Below, in pieces: positions 1-12,038 of a DNA stretch of 64,000 nucleotides. How positions within the stretch are numbered: the stretch's first letter is position 1; the number at the start of each line of letters is the position of its first letter. The DNA is from Pyrenula massariospora (Eukaryota > Ascomycota > Eurotiomycetes > Pyrenulales > Pyrenulaceae). The stretch covers positions 1,612,001-1,676,000 of the forward strand of contig JAGFMI010000002.1 in the NCBI GenBank assembly GCA_021030905.1. The letters are read 5' to 3'. Made by a program: the position numbers and the translations under genes. A model generated the notes under the pieces. It was not told where the DNA came from. It made no database searches and worked only from the letters and a program-made list of their open reading frames with translations.

Positions 1-1109
1 GATACATATCTGAGAAAGTGCGGGAACGGGAACGGCCTTCATTTGCCACTGCGGCGTCGTAGCGCGGGATTGGTAGACTTGGGGCTCCCTCGCCGGACAA
101 GCGGGGTGTCGTCGCTATCTTCGTTGTCTCCTGGGCTAGGATACTCGGGCAGAGGCTCCTGTGTCTGCTGGCCCTGAGGAGCCGTTTCTTGGTGGACGGT
201 GTAGGCTCATCACCAACCGAGGAGCTTATACCTTCTCCTAAATCATTGTTAGAAGACATATGTGTTAGGTGGGCCATTGACATATCGGTTGCAGAAGGTC
301 AGCTCGCCGACGAAGATGAGAGGCGAGAAGAGGTCGCTTTTTCAGCGGAGACGGGCTCGCCAGAAGTCGGCTGATAAAGGAGCTGACGAGCGGGAGCGAC
401 GTCGTTAGGAGAACAGGGTTCGGGCAAAGAGAGAAGAGGCGGGCGTTGGGAGGGTTGTGTTGCGGGTGCATGAGAAGATGCTGGACAAGACCTCTTCTGT
501 GCTGCGTGAGATGCAGATCGCTGGTGTTTCTGGCATGCCTCTTGGCAGTGTCTTGGGAGAAATTGGCATAAGTTAGAGGACTTCGCGATAATTTTCGTTT
601 CAAGATGTAGACCTATCAGAGACTCTCGAGAGCCTTTTTCACCGGCATACATGTCGAGAATAACATATCAGACAAGCGATCACCAACGTGGACCGGCTAG
701 GCCCAAGTTTCCCCACTCTTTCTCCCACGACCACATTGATACGCCGGCGAGAGAAGATCAAGCTGACGTTCTGCGCGAAACCACTGGCGATGCTGTCTAA
801 TTAAAAGCGCATCAGGAATTAGTGGGCGTTGAAAGTTGAGCGGGTGGTATGATGGAGAGTGGGGAGATTGCTCTTAGGAGTCGAAGACAATTTGAAAACC
901 CAGAGCGTGATGAGAGCAACGCTGAGGCTAGGCGTTGGCGAAGAACCTCCTCCATATCCATCCGAGACTCGACATCAGAAGTCGTGGTAACCCTCCTTTC
1001 CTGGTCGTGCAATCTGAAGAGGCCAGGTTGATAATCGAGGGTGCCGAAACTTCTGGTGTTGAGTCTTGGTTGTTGGCCATCCCGCGCAATAGGTGTAAAC
1101 CCAATCATG
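1..1109. other. No supported gene at the left edge
   Basis: No complete gene is supported here. On the minus strand a frame is open from about 206 down to a stop at 39-41, reading a hydrophilic tail with PLPEYPSPGDNEDSDD. This could be the last exon of a minus-strand gene whose upstream exons lie near 200-650, where two overlapping frames of about 115 codons are open. I could not join them convincingly. The part from about 800 to 1109 is the 3' flank of the kinase-HET gene. Confidence 0.3.
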
Positions 1110-4100
1110 CTAGCAAACGCGTCCATTCGCCGGGCAGCTGTCCCATGCAATTTGATGGGATGGTAGTGATCCTGCACCAGCTCTCTCGAACATGCCCTTG
1201 GATAGCTGTGCAACAACAAGAATATAATGCATTTGCGCAGGGCTCCCTTCCTTCGACTTTTCTCTCCCGATAATGACACATTTGAGCTCTCGTTTCCCAG
1301 GCTGCTGCTCTGCGTCCAAAACAATCTGGTCCGAGCTCAGGTCATTCTGCTCCAGCCGAAAATCTCGCGCAGTGACAGTAAGATGTTGTTTCGGATCGCG
1401 CATAGCAGAATGCCACCGAGATGTCGACGCAGGCTTAGGGCTCCACGGCGATAGGATCTCCTTCTGTTCCCAGTACACACCGCCAAAGGGCATATTGACG
1501 AAGGTGATGGCACCCTCGTAGGCCATCCATGACCATGAGGGGACTTGCATGGATGACGGGAACTTGATCTTGGTCATGCGAGAAACATCTGAGGCGCGCC
1601 GCCACAACAGTGTTCTTCCTAAGAAGCTTTGGAGGACACCAAATCCACCGTCGGTCTCGAGAACGTTGATCAGTCTTTGCTCTAGCCCTGCTATGGCTAT
1701 TGGACGATCTTTCATCTCGGTGAATGCAAGTCTAGAATACTGTTCATACAAAGTCTGATAATGGCGAATTCTGTCAGTACGAGAACGGTCCTCGGCTATT
1801 TTAGGGAATTGTGGATCGGCAAGTATCGCGGCTTGGTTGCTGGCTATGAGGTTAGCTTTGCAGACGGCCATATCGAAACATTGGACTTACTTCTTCAAGG
1901 TGGTCAAAGTCTCACAACGAACACCCTCACCACATTCCCAGTACGTCTGCTTAGCAGTGAAGTAGATTGTGCGGCGCGCGAGAGCTCGTTCTTGAAACAC
2001 CCATCCCCTTTGATTCAAATGTCCGTCGATCACATCCCCTTGGAAATCATCAATGGCCTCGCAGACATAGAACGGCGCTTCGTCTTGGCGTTGAAATTTG
2101 ACAACACCCCGTTCCAGTGGATGCCGTTGTTCCATGAGAAATCCGTCGGAGGTCCCTGTGGCTCGACTTGCGGCAATAACACAATAAGCTGAACTGAAGA
2201 CGGCTTCCATTCGTGGTGCTTCCACATCCCAGTCACCGCCTTTGCCTTGGATAATACATAGTGAATCAATCCAAAGGTAGCGGACTCTTAACTGTCTGCT
2301 CACTTTTACCGCGTCTTTAAACGTCGGGGGTAGTCGATCGATCCGGATCTGACGTTTGTGCTGGTCAAGATTTTTCCTTGTAGTCATGTAATGCTTATGA
2401 ACCTCTTTATTGCCCCACGGATGAGATAAAGCAATAAATCTGACTTCCTCATTCTCGGTTTTAATTTGACTTGCGGTTTTGATCAAACGCACGAAGTTTG
2501 AAGCTGGGTCGAGACCGACGTCAATGAGTCTCGTAGGACGATGTGCAGATTGAGGAGTTGATGCTAATGCCGAGCGACAGCCATTATGGTTCTCATCGCA
2601 ATCCTTTAGCCACAAGCGTTGGAGTTCAAAGAAAGTACGACTTCCGACCCCTGGGAGCACTGGTAGTCCAGGCTGAAAATTTGGATGGTTGAGAGCCGAA
2701 AATGACCCTTTTCATTAGTGTCTCATTAAATTGATCAGCAGTCTATAGCACTTACCTAGCATTCTGCAAATCGGGAGTGCGGGTAACGACAACCCAATTC
2801 CATCAATATTGAGCCCAGATCCTTGCATGAACAACTTTATTTGGGTAGACTCTTCATCTCCATGTATCTTCCATTGATGAAGGAGGAGCTTGCAGAAGCT
2901 GCATACATGCGACATTTCTTCCAACCGGAGCATTTGTTCTTCTAAGGGGAAATCATGTGGGAAATCGAGTCTTAAGCAACGATCACAGAGTTTCGAAGAT
3001 GGCGACCGTGGAAGACATCCTGTGTCTATGGTGCCTAAAAAGGTCTTAGCAAAAAGATCATCTCGCGACGAGCTCCAGAGATTCTCATCTAGCGGCGGCT
3101 CGCTGGCGTAGTATACTTCATGTTGCTCTGGTCTTGCGGTCCGATCCGCAAGGCTCACACCTGGGGGAACATTTAGCTTTGATGAGCTTGGAGCTGGATT
3201 CGGAGCTTCTGCTGATATTGAGCTTGAGTCCTTCTTCAGTATGCCGGAAAGATGAATGTTGTCCCTAGAAGTCCCGCGGAACAGATAATTCTTATCTTTT
3301 TCCGATCTTTCAATAATCTTATTCAGTTCGGGAATCAAGTCCCACGACCAAATGCGATCCTTTTCGAGAACAAGCAGACTGTCCCGGACTATCATGAGAA
3401 GATCCCCAAGTGCGCTTCCGGATGCATTGTTGCATTCAGGGTCATTATGTAGTATGCTATTCATCCAATGCGTAGCAACCGGACTTACCTTCGCGGTATT
3501 TGTCGTAGTCGTAATATAGTAGAAGAGCGTAAGAGTGACTTCGTTGACTTGCGTCTTATAGAACTCATCTAGAGCATCCAACCCGTAAAGAAGCCAGATT
3601 AAAGTTTCGAGGATGATGCAACCCATTGACCACATATCGAATAGCCGGGATGTCGCTTTGTTCGCTTTGGTAATCGCCTCTGGAGGTTGATAATTTAAAG
3701 TCGCAAACTTCTGAGACGATGGAAAATGCCGCTGCGCAGTAGCGTGCTTGTGAATCTTGGCCAACCCAAGGTCAGCGACCTTCAGATGTCCGAGCCACTT
3801 TGACTTCATCTCGAATCTCAGAATATTATCAGACTTCAGATCTCCATGGCGCCAGTTGCTCGTATCAATTTCAGGAATATTATCATTATCAGGAAGATTT
3901 AGAATGGGAACCGACTTCGAAGCTTCAAGATCTTGGATTTCGGGCGGAATCGTGGGTTCGCTAAGGCGTGTGGTCTCCTTACGATGTAGCCTCGCAACGG
4001 CTTCAGCTATGCCGCGAATTTGGTAGAGTACCTCAAGAATTCGGTCGGGTCGAAGTTCCGGTTTTGGATTGTTCCGCCAGAATTGCCGCAAATTTCCTCC

Positions 4101-4918
4101 ATCGGCGAATTCAAACAGAATCGTGTACTTGTCATTTTGCGACACTGCAGCAATACAACGTATTAAGTGCCGGTGTTGGAGGGCTCGCTTTCTCATCTTG
4201 CTCAGAATCTTCACCTCCAGTTCCCAGTAATACTTGGCCGAGTGTTCTGAATCACCCGTGATCTCCTTGATGGCAATAAAGCGGTTTGGATGTTCACAAC
4301 CCTATATAGTTGGTCAGCATATGATAGAGTCTGAATTTCATATTGTTCTAATACTTCTGAGAGAACTTGTTGGTGATCAGGATGAAGTTCTGCCTTGTAG
4401 ACATCACCAAAGTGCCCGTTGTCATGCCAATTCTTCTCGATAATGGGCTGAATATATTCCGGTTCGAGATTATATTCAAAATCTTCGTCTGTAAACACCG
4501 GCGATAGGAATTTCGATTGTGCTTCGTAAAAAGATTGAAATTCGCCATTTTTCCATTCGTGAGTGAAGTTCCAGCGCTCATCATGGGAGCAATGCTTCTC
4601 TTGAGAGTTTGAATGTCGCCTTCGGTGTGAACATTTCCGCTTTTCGATAGGAAGGTCATCATCTGTGAGCCTAAAATCGACAAACTTTCCTATCTTGGTG
4701 GTAAGATCAGGCACTCCAGCTAAGACGAGGGTTGCAAAAATCTTTTTCGCGTTGTAACAGACATACTCAATGACGTCTGTGCTGGCGCTCTGGAGATGAT
4801 CTGTAATATTTTGCTTAGTCACCAGCGCGTTAAAGTGGCTGTTGGGCAAGAAATCTTTTCTGTCTATATTTTCGACCAGGTATTCGATGAGCTGATCCCC
4901 CAGATCGAATTCCGACAT
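1110..4918 (-). CDS. Protein kinase-HET domain fusion protein
   Basis: Four exons (4367-4918, 2756-4301, 1891-2659, 1110-1839) join in frame into about 1198 residues. Residues 1-160 are an alpha-helical leader of the kind found before fungal Ser/Thr kinase domains. The kinase has a glycine loop (NGHFGDVYKAE, 167-177), the ATP lysine in FIAIKE (K196), a catalytic loop HGDLKSDN (336-343, HGD instead of HRD), DLG in place of DFG (361-363), PPE and DMWSMG. It therefore looks potentially active, though RD-less. A linker with paired cysteines follows, then a HET domain with IALSHPWG near 775 and LWIDSLCIIQ near 829. HET domains trigger incompatibility cell death in fungi, and a kinase in front suggests signal-controlled activation; that role is inferred. 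The downstream acceptor of intron 2 (CAG before position 2659) is the one that keeps frame. The start is the first ATG of the long exon. No gene is tightly linked. Confidence 0.85.
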
Positions 4919-5521
4919 TACGGCACAATGAAAGACTCAACGGCAAAGAAAAAGAAGGACAAAATTTCCATTGAAGACGGACAGCTGAAAGTCACGGCGT
5001 ATGTGAACTGCTAGTGGCTTGCTTAAAGTACAGTAAGGTCGCACCTGTAAGTTGAGAGGGAATCGTAAAATATGCCTTGGATTTCGCCTGTGGGAGCCCG
5101 AGTGCCATGGGAAGGCTTAGTAGAGCCGTCTCGCCACGACTCTCAGCACCTATCCAATCTCTGCGGCTGAAAAGGCACCAGACCATTGTCCCTGTAGTCT
5201 TGTCAGCCAATTGAGTAGGGATAGATAGACACATAAAAGGCAGCCTCGCTCGCAGCCTGAAAGGGGCTCACACCAAAAGAGATCATCCAGCGCCATTGGA
5301 CGCCACATGCACGATGAGGTGGAAAAGATCATTTCTTCTGCCCCAGACAATTGCTGGCGGCAAAGGCTGCCAGTCGTCTCTGGGTCCAGGCCTAAATTTC
5401 CCCCATGACATGTGAGCATTCCATATTTCGTGGATAAGTTTGGGATACTTATTCACGCTCAGGTCTCCAAGACATCTAGGAGGCGCCTTGTCTGTAGAAA
5501 ATTGCATAGAGAAGGTGACTA
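4919..5521. other. Spacer with possible gene remnant on the minus strand
   Basis: The minus strand opens with an ATG at 5507 and reads 74 codons (WNAHMSWGKFRPG, PPAIVWGRRNDLFHL). Further open frames follow down to about 4992 in other phases. The peptide looks gene-like but matches no family I know, and I found no splice pattern joining the pieces. It could be a short orphan gene, a decayed one, or noise. It ends 15 bp from the MITE. Confidence 0.25.
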
Positions 5522-5794
5522 TCCCTTACTAGTCGGTAAATAGCTAAGTTTCCGTAGTCTCCGCATTCTTCATCAAAATTATATTTCCCTCCCTAAAAGG
5601 ATTTAAATAATATTTTAAGTAATTCACAACATTACAAGTTAAATCAATATAAAAAAGATTGCTTTATATATAATTTAGCTCTTTAAAATTTAAATAAATA
5701 TTAAAATAAACAACATAGGGCATTGATGATGAATTATTAAATAGTTAAAAAAAGAACTACGGAAACTTGGCCATTTACCGACTAGTAAGAGATA
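5520..5794. mobile_element. MITE, Tc1/mariner-type, with TA target-site duplication
   Basis: The element is 271 bp (5522-5792) and has imperfect terminal inverted repeats of about 38 bp. The left end starts TCCCTTACTAGTCGGTAAAT and runs to 5559. The reverse complement of the right end starts TCTCTTACTAGTCGGTAAAT. The two ends differ at about four positions. A TA dinucleotide flanks both ends (5520-5521 and 5793-5794), as expected for Tc1/mariner insertion. The inside is very AT-rich and has no coding frame, so any movement would have needed a transposase supplied elsewhere. The high similarity of the ends suggests a fairly young insertion. No second copy was noticed in this window. Confidence 0.85.
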
Positions 5795-6840
5795 TCTAGA
5801 TATGAGGCATCTGCAAGGGCCGTTCAAATCAACAATGAAAATGACCAAACTTTATACTATGAGTGAAGCTTTTTGCCGGGCGTCATGATGCCACGTGAGT
5901 GGCGGCTTTTACAACCCAGTCGAACGTGGAAGCAATAGTGTAGCGAATGAGAACCTGGACTCGATCAGCAAATCGCGGAAAACATATGCCGGAAATGCGG
6001 GGCAGTAGCTCGACGAAACTGATGGAAATTTGACGAACTGAAAATACCATTTGAATGTTCTAGTTACAATCATAGACTTTGCTTGGTTTTCTGATTCTGG
6101 ATCGAGAGAATCGTGTTGTGTTCAAGATGTATTAATTCCCTCCCAGTATGCTTGATACTGGTACTATGGAATGTCACAAGAAGTGAACAGAACAGCACAT
6201 TAAAGACGTTTCTCTGAAGAAAACAACTCAGAGGAGACCCAAAATCACCCTTTCACGAAGAAAGTGAATATCGACCAGGTATTAACCTTCCTGCTAGACC
6301 GCAGAAAAGCTTGGGCCGTCCATTAACGCGAAACTAAGGTCTCCCCATTATCGGTTCCGCGTCCCCCGGCGCGAAGCGCCCGTTGACATGGACACCTTCG
6401 GAGGGGCAACGGCCCGGAGGCCGCTTGCACTTAGCAGGTCTCGGTCGCTAGAAGCTTCCCGTACCTGTGCAATGGACTATACACGTCCCAAGCTAGATTC
6501 TTTACACTCTTCTTCATGACCGCGACTTTGCCCCACGGACTTCCACAGTGGCTCAAGCTTAACTGCCAACTACTCCGAAAGTTATCGCTGGCCGGTCGAA
6601 ACCCGATATTTAGCGTAGCTGTTTGGCCCCTCCTTCGCCTTTCAAACACCTATTGACATGAATTAGCTCGCTTTAAAATCTAGTGACATAGGCTTCGTGT
6701 CCCTTCAAAATGGCGGCAAGACGCGGAAGGCGTCTTGATCTCGCACGAATTAATACCAAAATCAACGGTGATACACGGTGGAAAGAAAAAAGGCACTTTC
6801 CACCGCACCGAAAATCCTAGCTTTTACGCAAAATCTACCC
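5795..6840. other. Intergenic region
   Basis: No gene is supported. A short GC-rich stretch at about 6355-6430 contains the small palindrome GGCGCGAAGCGCC and stands out against AT-richer flanks. It resembles no rRNA or tRNA segment I recognise. The part nearest 6840 is the 3' flank of the P450 gene. Confidence 0.4.
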
Positions 6841-8626
6841 TCAATCCCGCCTCTTCCGAAACTGCACCACCGGCCCATCCCTCACCGAGATATACGCATC
6901 CACCACCTGAAACTGCCCGGGATCCCTCCTCCCCCACCCCAACTCCGACCCTCCCTCCCCCACCCTCGACCCCTCCGCCCTCCTCACATCAAACTGCCAC
7001 AGCGTCCGCGCAATCACCATCATCATCTCCAGCATCGCCAGATTCTTCCCCACGCAGTTATCCCTTCCCTGCGAGAAGGGGTGGAACCCCCACCTCAGCC
7101 TCGCGACGTCCTCCTCAGTCACACCAGTAGATTTGTCTGGGATCCAGCGCTCAGGCCGAAAAGCGGTCGCGTCGGGCCCGTAGACGGCCTCGTTGCGGGC
7201 CAGCGCCCACGCCGCGGTGCCGACGACGATGCCCGCCGGGTAGTGCGTGCCGGCGATGCGGTGGCCGCCGGGGCGGATCTCGCGGGGGAGCTCGCTGGGG
7301 CCGGAGGGGCAGAGGCGCATGCTCTCGTCGAGGCAGGCGCGGAGGTAGCGGCAGGAGGTGAGGAGGAGTTTGGGGCCGCCGCCGCCGCCGGTGATCTCGG
7401 AGGCGGAGGGGAAGGTGGTGCGGATCTCGTGGAGGAGTTTGGCGTAGGGGTGCGGGTTGCGGGTGAGGTAGAAGAAGAAGCCGCTGAGGGAGGCGGAGGT
7501 GGTGTCGGAGCCGGCGACGATGAGCATGTTTGCTTCTGAGCGGAGTTCGGTTTCGGTGTAGGCGGGGGAGTTGGTGTCGGGGTTTTTGGCTGAGTAGAGG
7601 TAGTGGAACATGTCTTGGCGCTGGTCAGATTCGGGCTTCTGGTGTTGATCTTTTTGGACTTGGAGGCGCTGGTCGACGCTGTCGTTTACGAATTTGCGGT
7701 ACGTTATTGCTCCTGGCTGGGGTTTTCTCTCCAGGACTCGGCTTAGACCGTTCCGCCTGAGCCAAATGAGAAGGTCTGGGAACGGGAAGTTCATCATCTA
7801 ATCGCCGTTAGCACTTGACCACCTTTAGGGAAGATCTTTGAGTCTTCCTACCGCATAGGCAAAACGCAAGTACTTCACGATGAGATCAGGCACCACTTTC
7901 AACGGGTTTTCTCCGGGTTCTTTGGTCTCGAAAGACCGGCCAAAGCATAAATCGCCCAAGATGTCGAACGCCAGACTATCAATCAGATGCGTAAAATTCT
8001 TCGGCTCAGACCATTCCTTCTCGCTGTCCACCAACAATTCGTTCCAGCGGTCGACATGCTTGCCTACGTATACGCCTGCTGCGCGTACTGATTTATCCGT
8101 AAAAACTTGATTGAGCAGTCGACGCTTTTTAGAATGTATTTTGACATCTACTGCCGTGAAGGTATTGACCGCCTGTTCGTTCGGAAGTCTGGCAACGTAT
8201 CCTCTCGACTTTTGCACATTTGCTCTCGTGTTGTAAATGTCGTTGTAGGCTTCTGGGGAATTGCATAGAACTCTGTCAGGCTGGCATCGAACTTTGTCGC
8301 CTATGATACCGCATATCAGATCAATTCTACTTGAGAAACATTGAGGTGATAACTACCATAGATTTGGAACATCTGCCAAAGCCAGATGTGTCGATCGCCG
8401 ACACAAGCATGGTAGAAGGACGGCAATGATGATAATTTGGCAAAGAATGGGCCAGGAACTTTTGCGAGGGGATGAAAGAATAAGTTAAAAATTAATCTCT
8501 CCGTGACCTGTCAGCTGTTAGCTATGAAGTTTAAACCATAAGGGCTTCTACCTTGAGAGCGAAGAAAAGTAATAACGATAAAATCCAGTGTTCATACAGT
8601 AATGTCACAAGTTTGAGGGGCAACAT
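6841..8626 (-). CDS. Cytochrome P450 monooxygenase (microsomal, fungal type)
   Basis: Four exons (8552-8626, 8357-8507, 7852-8300, 6841-7797) give 543 residues, the usual P450 length. The first exon encodes a hydrophobic anchor (WILSLLLFFALK), followed by the proline hinge HPLAKVPGPF, so it should sit in the endoplasmic reticulum membrane. The I-helix has AGSDTT (about 320-325), the K-helix ESMR (383-386), the PERW motif lies at 440-443, and the heme loop is FSQGRDNCVG with Cys near 473. In the usual pattern FxxGxRxCxG the arginine is here Asp, with an Arg one place earlier. The substrate is unknown. The nearest family resemblance is to fungal hydroxylases of the isotrichodermin/benzoate hydroxylase kind. 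A five-glycine tract sits before the K-helix. The 3' exon is much more GC-rich than the 5' exons. Confidence 0.9.
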
Positions 8627-10500
8627 CGCTCGAAGAAATGTTATGCTTCTAAAGTCTTCTTCAGAGTGTGGCAGAAGATCGGATCGAGTATGACTTGAGC
8701 AAGAAATCAAAGGGACACCATGCCCTTTAACGGGCTCCGGTTAAGAGATTCCACAGTGAAGGGCGTCGAGGCTGTTGAACAGAATGATTAGGACTCGAGA
8801 AACAGCATGTGAGAAAAACGAAAGGCTAGCTTACGCATGTCAGCTAACTGGGGTAACGCCAAGACGGATAATCAACAGCTTTAGCCTAGTGATAAAGCTC
8901 TATTTGACTCCCTCACACGTTTTTGCACAGCTTCTCGCTGCATCAACTAAGCCGATTGTTCGCCGCAACGTTGTGAAACTTCAGGTTCGGTACGGCCGAT
9001 TGCAGATCCTTAGAGATGGGAGTACAATGCTTAGATAGGAAAATGCAACTGCCTAGTCCGCTTTAGGTATTCGGCGGCGAAGAAGAGCAGTCTGGGCTGT
9101 AGCAAATGGCAAGCGACAGAATTCTTGCATGATAGGCTCTCAATCTAGCCTTGGGGGCCGTTTTCCGAATCAAGATGGGGGTGATCAGGTTGCGCCGCCT
9201 GCTGCAAGGTACTGAGGGAACATGATTGACGTAGAAGCCACTAGGATCGAAGACCTGATAGCCTTGTGCGATGACCTCCTGCTTAAGGGATGAGAGCATG
9301 CACTTCCCTATGCATTGATTTGTCAGTAGCCTCAATAGGTAATTCCGAGCTGGTCAACCTGCTTTTATTGATTTGTGTTGACGCGGATTTAAGAGTCTTG
9401 TCGACAAACATGAATCACACTGGCATGGCAAGACAGCCTTGTCGGCCCCAGCATCAATGCAGCACACGCCGCAATAATGGTGCCGCTTCGGGGGGATAAA
9501 TCAGCGGCACTGCACGAACCACGAGTATCTTCTGATCCATTATTGGATGAGTGCCAAAAGGCCCCGTGGATGGATTGAGACTACCATGGTCTATTGCTGA
9601 CAGCCTGCTTATCCTCGCCATTTAATAAGCGCCCCACGTCGCAGGAATTCACCTTGCATATCCGACTTGGTTCGGGACAATTGACGACGCGATATGACTG
9701 TCATTTGACCTTTGGATCATGCAGATTAGTCTCACATCGTTTAGAGATTTTGATATCTCACCCTATCCTGGAGTGGTTTGCGAGTACTCAGATATCTTGG
9801 GTCGTAAATTATGCCGCAGTTCGCTGCATCAAGGGGGCCGCCAAGTCAAGCTAATCCAAGGTGATGTAAGGGCTGACAATATCTAACCCTAAAAAGATTT
9901 TGGTAATGAGAGGTTGCGCTCTCTTCAATTTATTCAGAGGCCATGACGACGAGAACGACGCCTGTGTTGAAGTCATTACATTCTGAATATCATCAGACAT
10001 TCGCTCAGATCAATGGTGTACGTCTCCTGCAACACATACCGAGTAGATATTGGACCTGAGGACCATCCGGAAAATTTTTTACGGGTCGAGTTTCAGGACA
10101 AGCTCAAGCCACTGTTCCGCTAGAAGGATTTTGGCCGCACGATATGTGCTCACAAAGTCACCGCCTCTCGGCTTTAATGCTTTGCTGCGGCATGTATGTA
10201 AAGAATCGGGTCGATTTGAGCCTGATCGAAGGCACACCTCAGTGTGGTCGGGACTTTGGGGCTGGTGGCGTTCATTGCAGCTGCCAGCATATGTATCTTG
10301 ACAAATGACGTTCGCTCTCTATTGATGATGTTGGTTTCATTTCATTCTGTCGGTAGGCCCAAGAACTCAGGCTCTGATCGCCAACCATCACGTCTGCACC
10401 GTTACACTCTATCGATTTCTATATTCTGCCGAGCAGTTTAGTTCACAATCTCACGATATCTCTCCATTATCTCATGACACACTGCCCTTTTTGATCCATA
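8627..10500. other. Divergent promoter region between P450 and membrane receptor gene
   Basis: About 1.9 kb separates two divergently transcribed genes, the P450 (minus) and the rhodopsin-like gene (plus). Short open frames exist, such as a minus-strand frame of 90 codons at 9063-9335, but none has family features, clear splice partners or a convincing start. I see no repeat or RNA gene here. It most likely holds the two promoters. Confidence 0.4.
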
Positions 10501-12038
10501 ATGAGCCCTGTGACCGGAAAAAGAGAGATGGGAGCGTTACGGCCGCCGGAGGGAGTCCGCCCAAACTTTGATAATCCACCAAACCAGAACACAGATATAA
10601 TTGCTGTTACGACAATTCTAGTCAGTATACCAACTATCTTGGTGGTGGTGCGGAGCTACACTCGTGTGTTTATTATGAAGCGATGGGGTTGGGAAGATTG
10701 TATGGCACCCTCCGGTTCCAGTTTGATTTTCGCTAACGATATTTTAGATCTTGTTTGGATGTCATGGGTATTGGAAAATGATGAGAATGACAGACATTTC
10801 ACTGCTGAAACTAGATATAGGTCTTTGCAATGATGTTCGATCTGATAGTCCCGTTTGGAATTCAAATAGGCTTTGGGGTTCATCAATGGAACGTGACAAT
10901 TCCAGATTTTCTTCAAAACTTGAAGGTGCAGACTTGTAAAGCATATTGAAAGCTATAATCAGCTGACGGGGGGCAGGAAATTAACATTGCTGAAGTGCTC
11001 TATAGTCCAGCGGCATGCATGATGAAACTTGCCATTATTATTCAATTGCATCATATATTTGTTGTAACGAAGAATAAGCTGCATTGGATCATCGTCGGCT
11101 TTTCTGTTTTCACAGCTGCTTTCTATTTCAGTATCATGATAGCTCGAATACTAGCATGCGTCCCTCGGAAAAAGATCTGGAACCCGAAAATTCCAGGAAC
11201 CTGCAGCAACGAGATGGCAGGCATCCTTACCAGTTCGATTGTTAACGTTGTTCTTGATTTCACTTTGCTTGTGATTCCAATGATGAGCGTCTGGAAGCTT
11301 CAAATATCACTGAAGAACAAAGTCCTCATCATGGTGCTGTTTGGGACGGGACTCTTGTGAGACTCTTGGTGTGATGTACTCGTTGAGAGCTAACTATTCG
11401 CTAGCGGATGTGTTGCGAGTATTATGCGCGTCATTACTAGCGCACAGCTGCTTCGGAGCAAAGACGTCACCTACAAAGCACTTCCAGTGGCTTTTTGGTG
11501 GTAAGTTTGATTACTCATCTTATCTTCGACACGCCGAACAATATTGCACATCATTGCCTATCCCATAGACTTGACTCTTCCCTTACTTTACACCTTCCAC
11601 GGTTTATTATTTCCCCGCTCTAACGGTTCGTACAGCCAGGCAGAACTCGCTGCGGGAATAATCTGTTGCTGCATTCCAGTTCTACCACTGCTCTATCGCA
11701 AGCAGGTCGCCGACTCAGTCGCGTCGATGAAGCGCCGCTTCTTCTCGACGAAAAGCGAGACCACTTCATCCAAGGGCAACAGTTCCTCTCACCTAGCACG
11801 GAGGAGCGATCAAGGTGACAACAGCTTTCCTCACGGGACTAAGAGTTACACAAAGATCAATGGCAAGGCAGTCGGGGCGCCGCGCCAAGCGGACGAGGAT
11901 ATCCACATCTGGGGTAACTTTGCAATGTCGCAAGCTTCGGCGGCAGCGCGACAGTCTGGAAATATTCCGGTAGAGCTGGGGCAGATTCGGAAAGATAAGT
12001 CTTTTCTGGTGGAGTCGTGCCCGTCGCATCTGGTTTAA
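10501..12038 (+). CDS. Rhodopsin-domain integral membrane protein (fungal, PTH11-related, no CFEM)
   Basis: Six exons (10501-10699, 10748-10767, 10821-10925, 10977-11356, 11405-11500, 11636-12038) join in frame into 400 residues. Exon 2 is only 20 bp. The protein has the seven-helix layout of the fungal rhodopsin-domain family: a first helix after the N-terminus, the family signature WGWEDY across the first splice, the YSPAACMMKLAII helix, a CSNEMAGI loop, a long fifth helix (NVVLDFTLLVIPMM), LRSKDVTYKALPVAFW, and a last helix AELAAGIICCCIP. A serine- and lysine-rich cytoplasmic tail follows. Such proteins are plasma-membrane candidates for sensing, but their ligands are mostly unknown. It faces the second P450 gene tail to tail. 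Confidence 0.85.

Noticed and set aside
6350-6650. GC-rich stretch with a small palindrome and ORFs, checked as a possible rRNA or tRNA piece
   Set aside because: No rRNA core segment or tRNA T-loop pattern could be recognised. It may simply be a GC-rich intergenic patch.
6735-7539. Long plus-strand frames of 131 and 253 codons opposite the first P450
   Set aside because: They are shadows of the P450 exon caused by the high-GC, purine-rich strand composition. The minus frame carries all family motifs.
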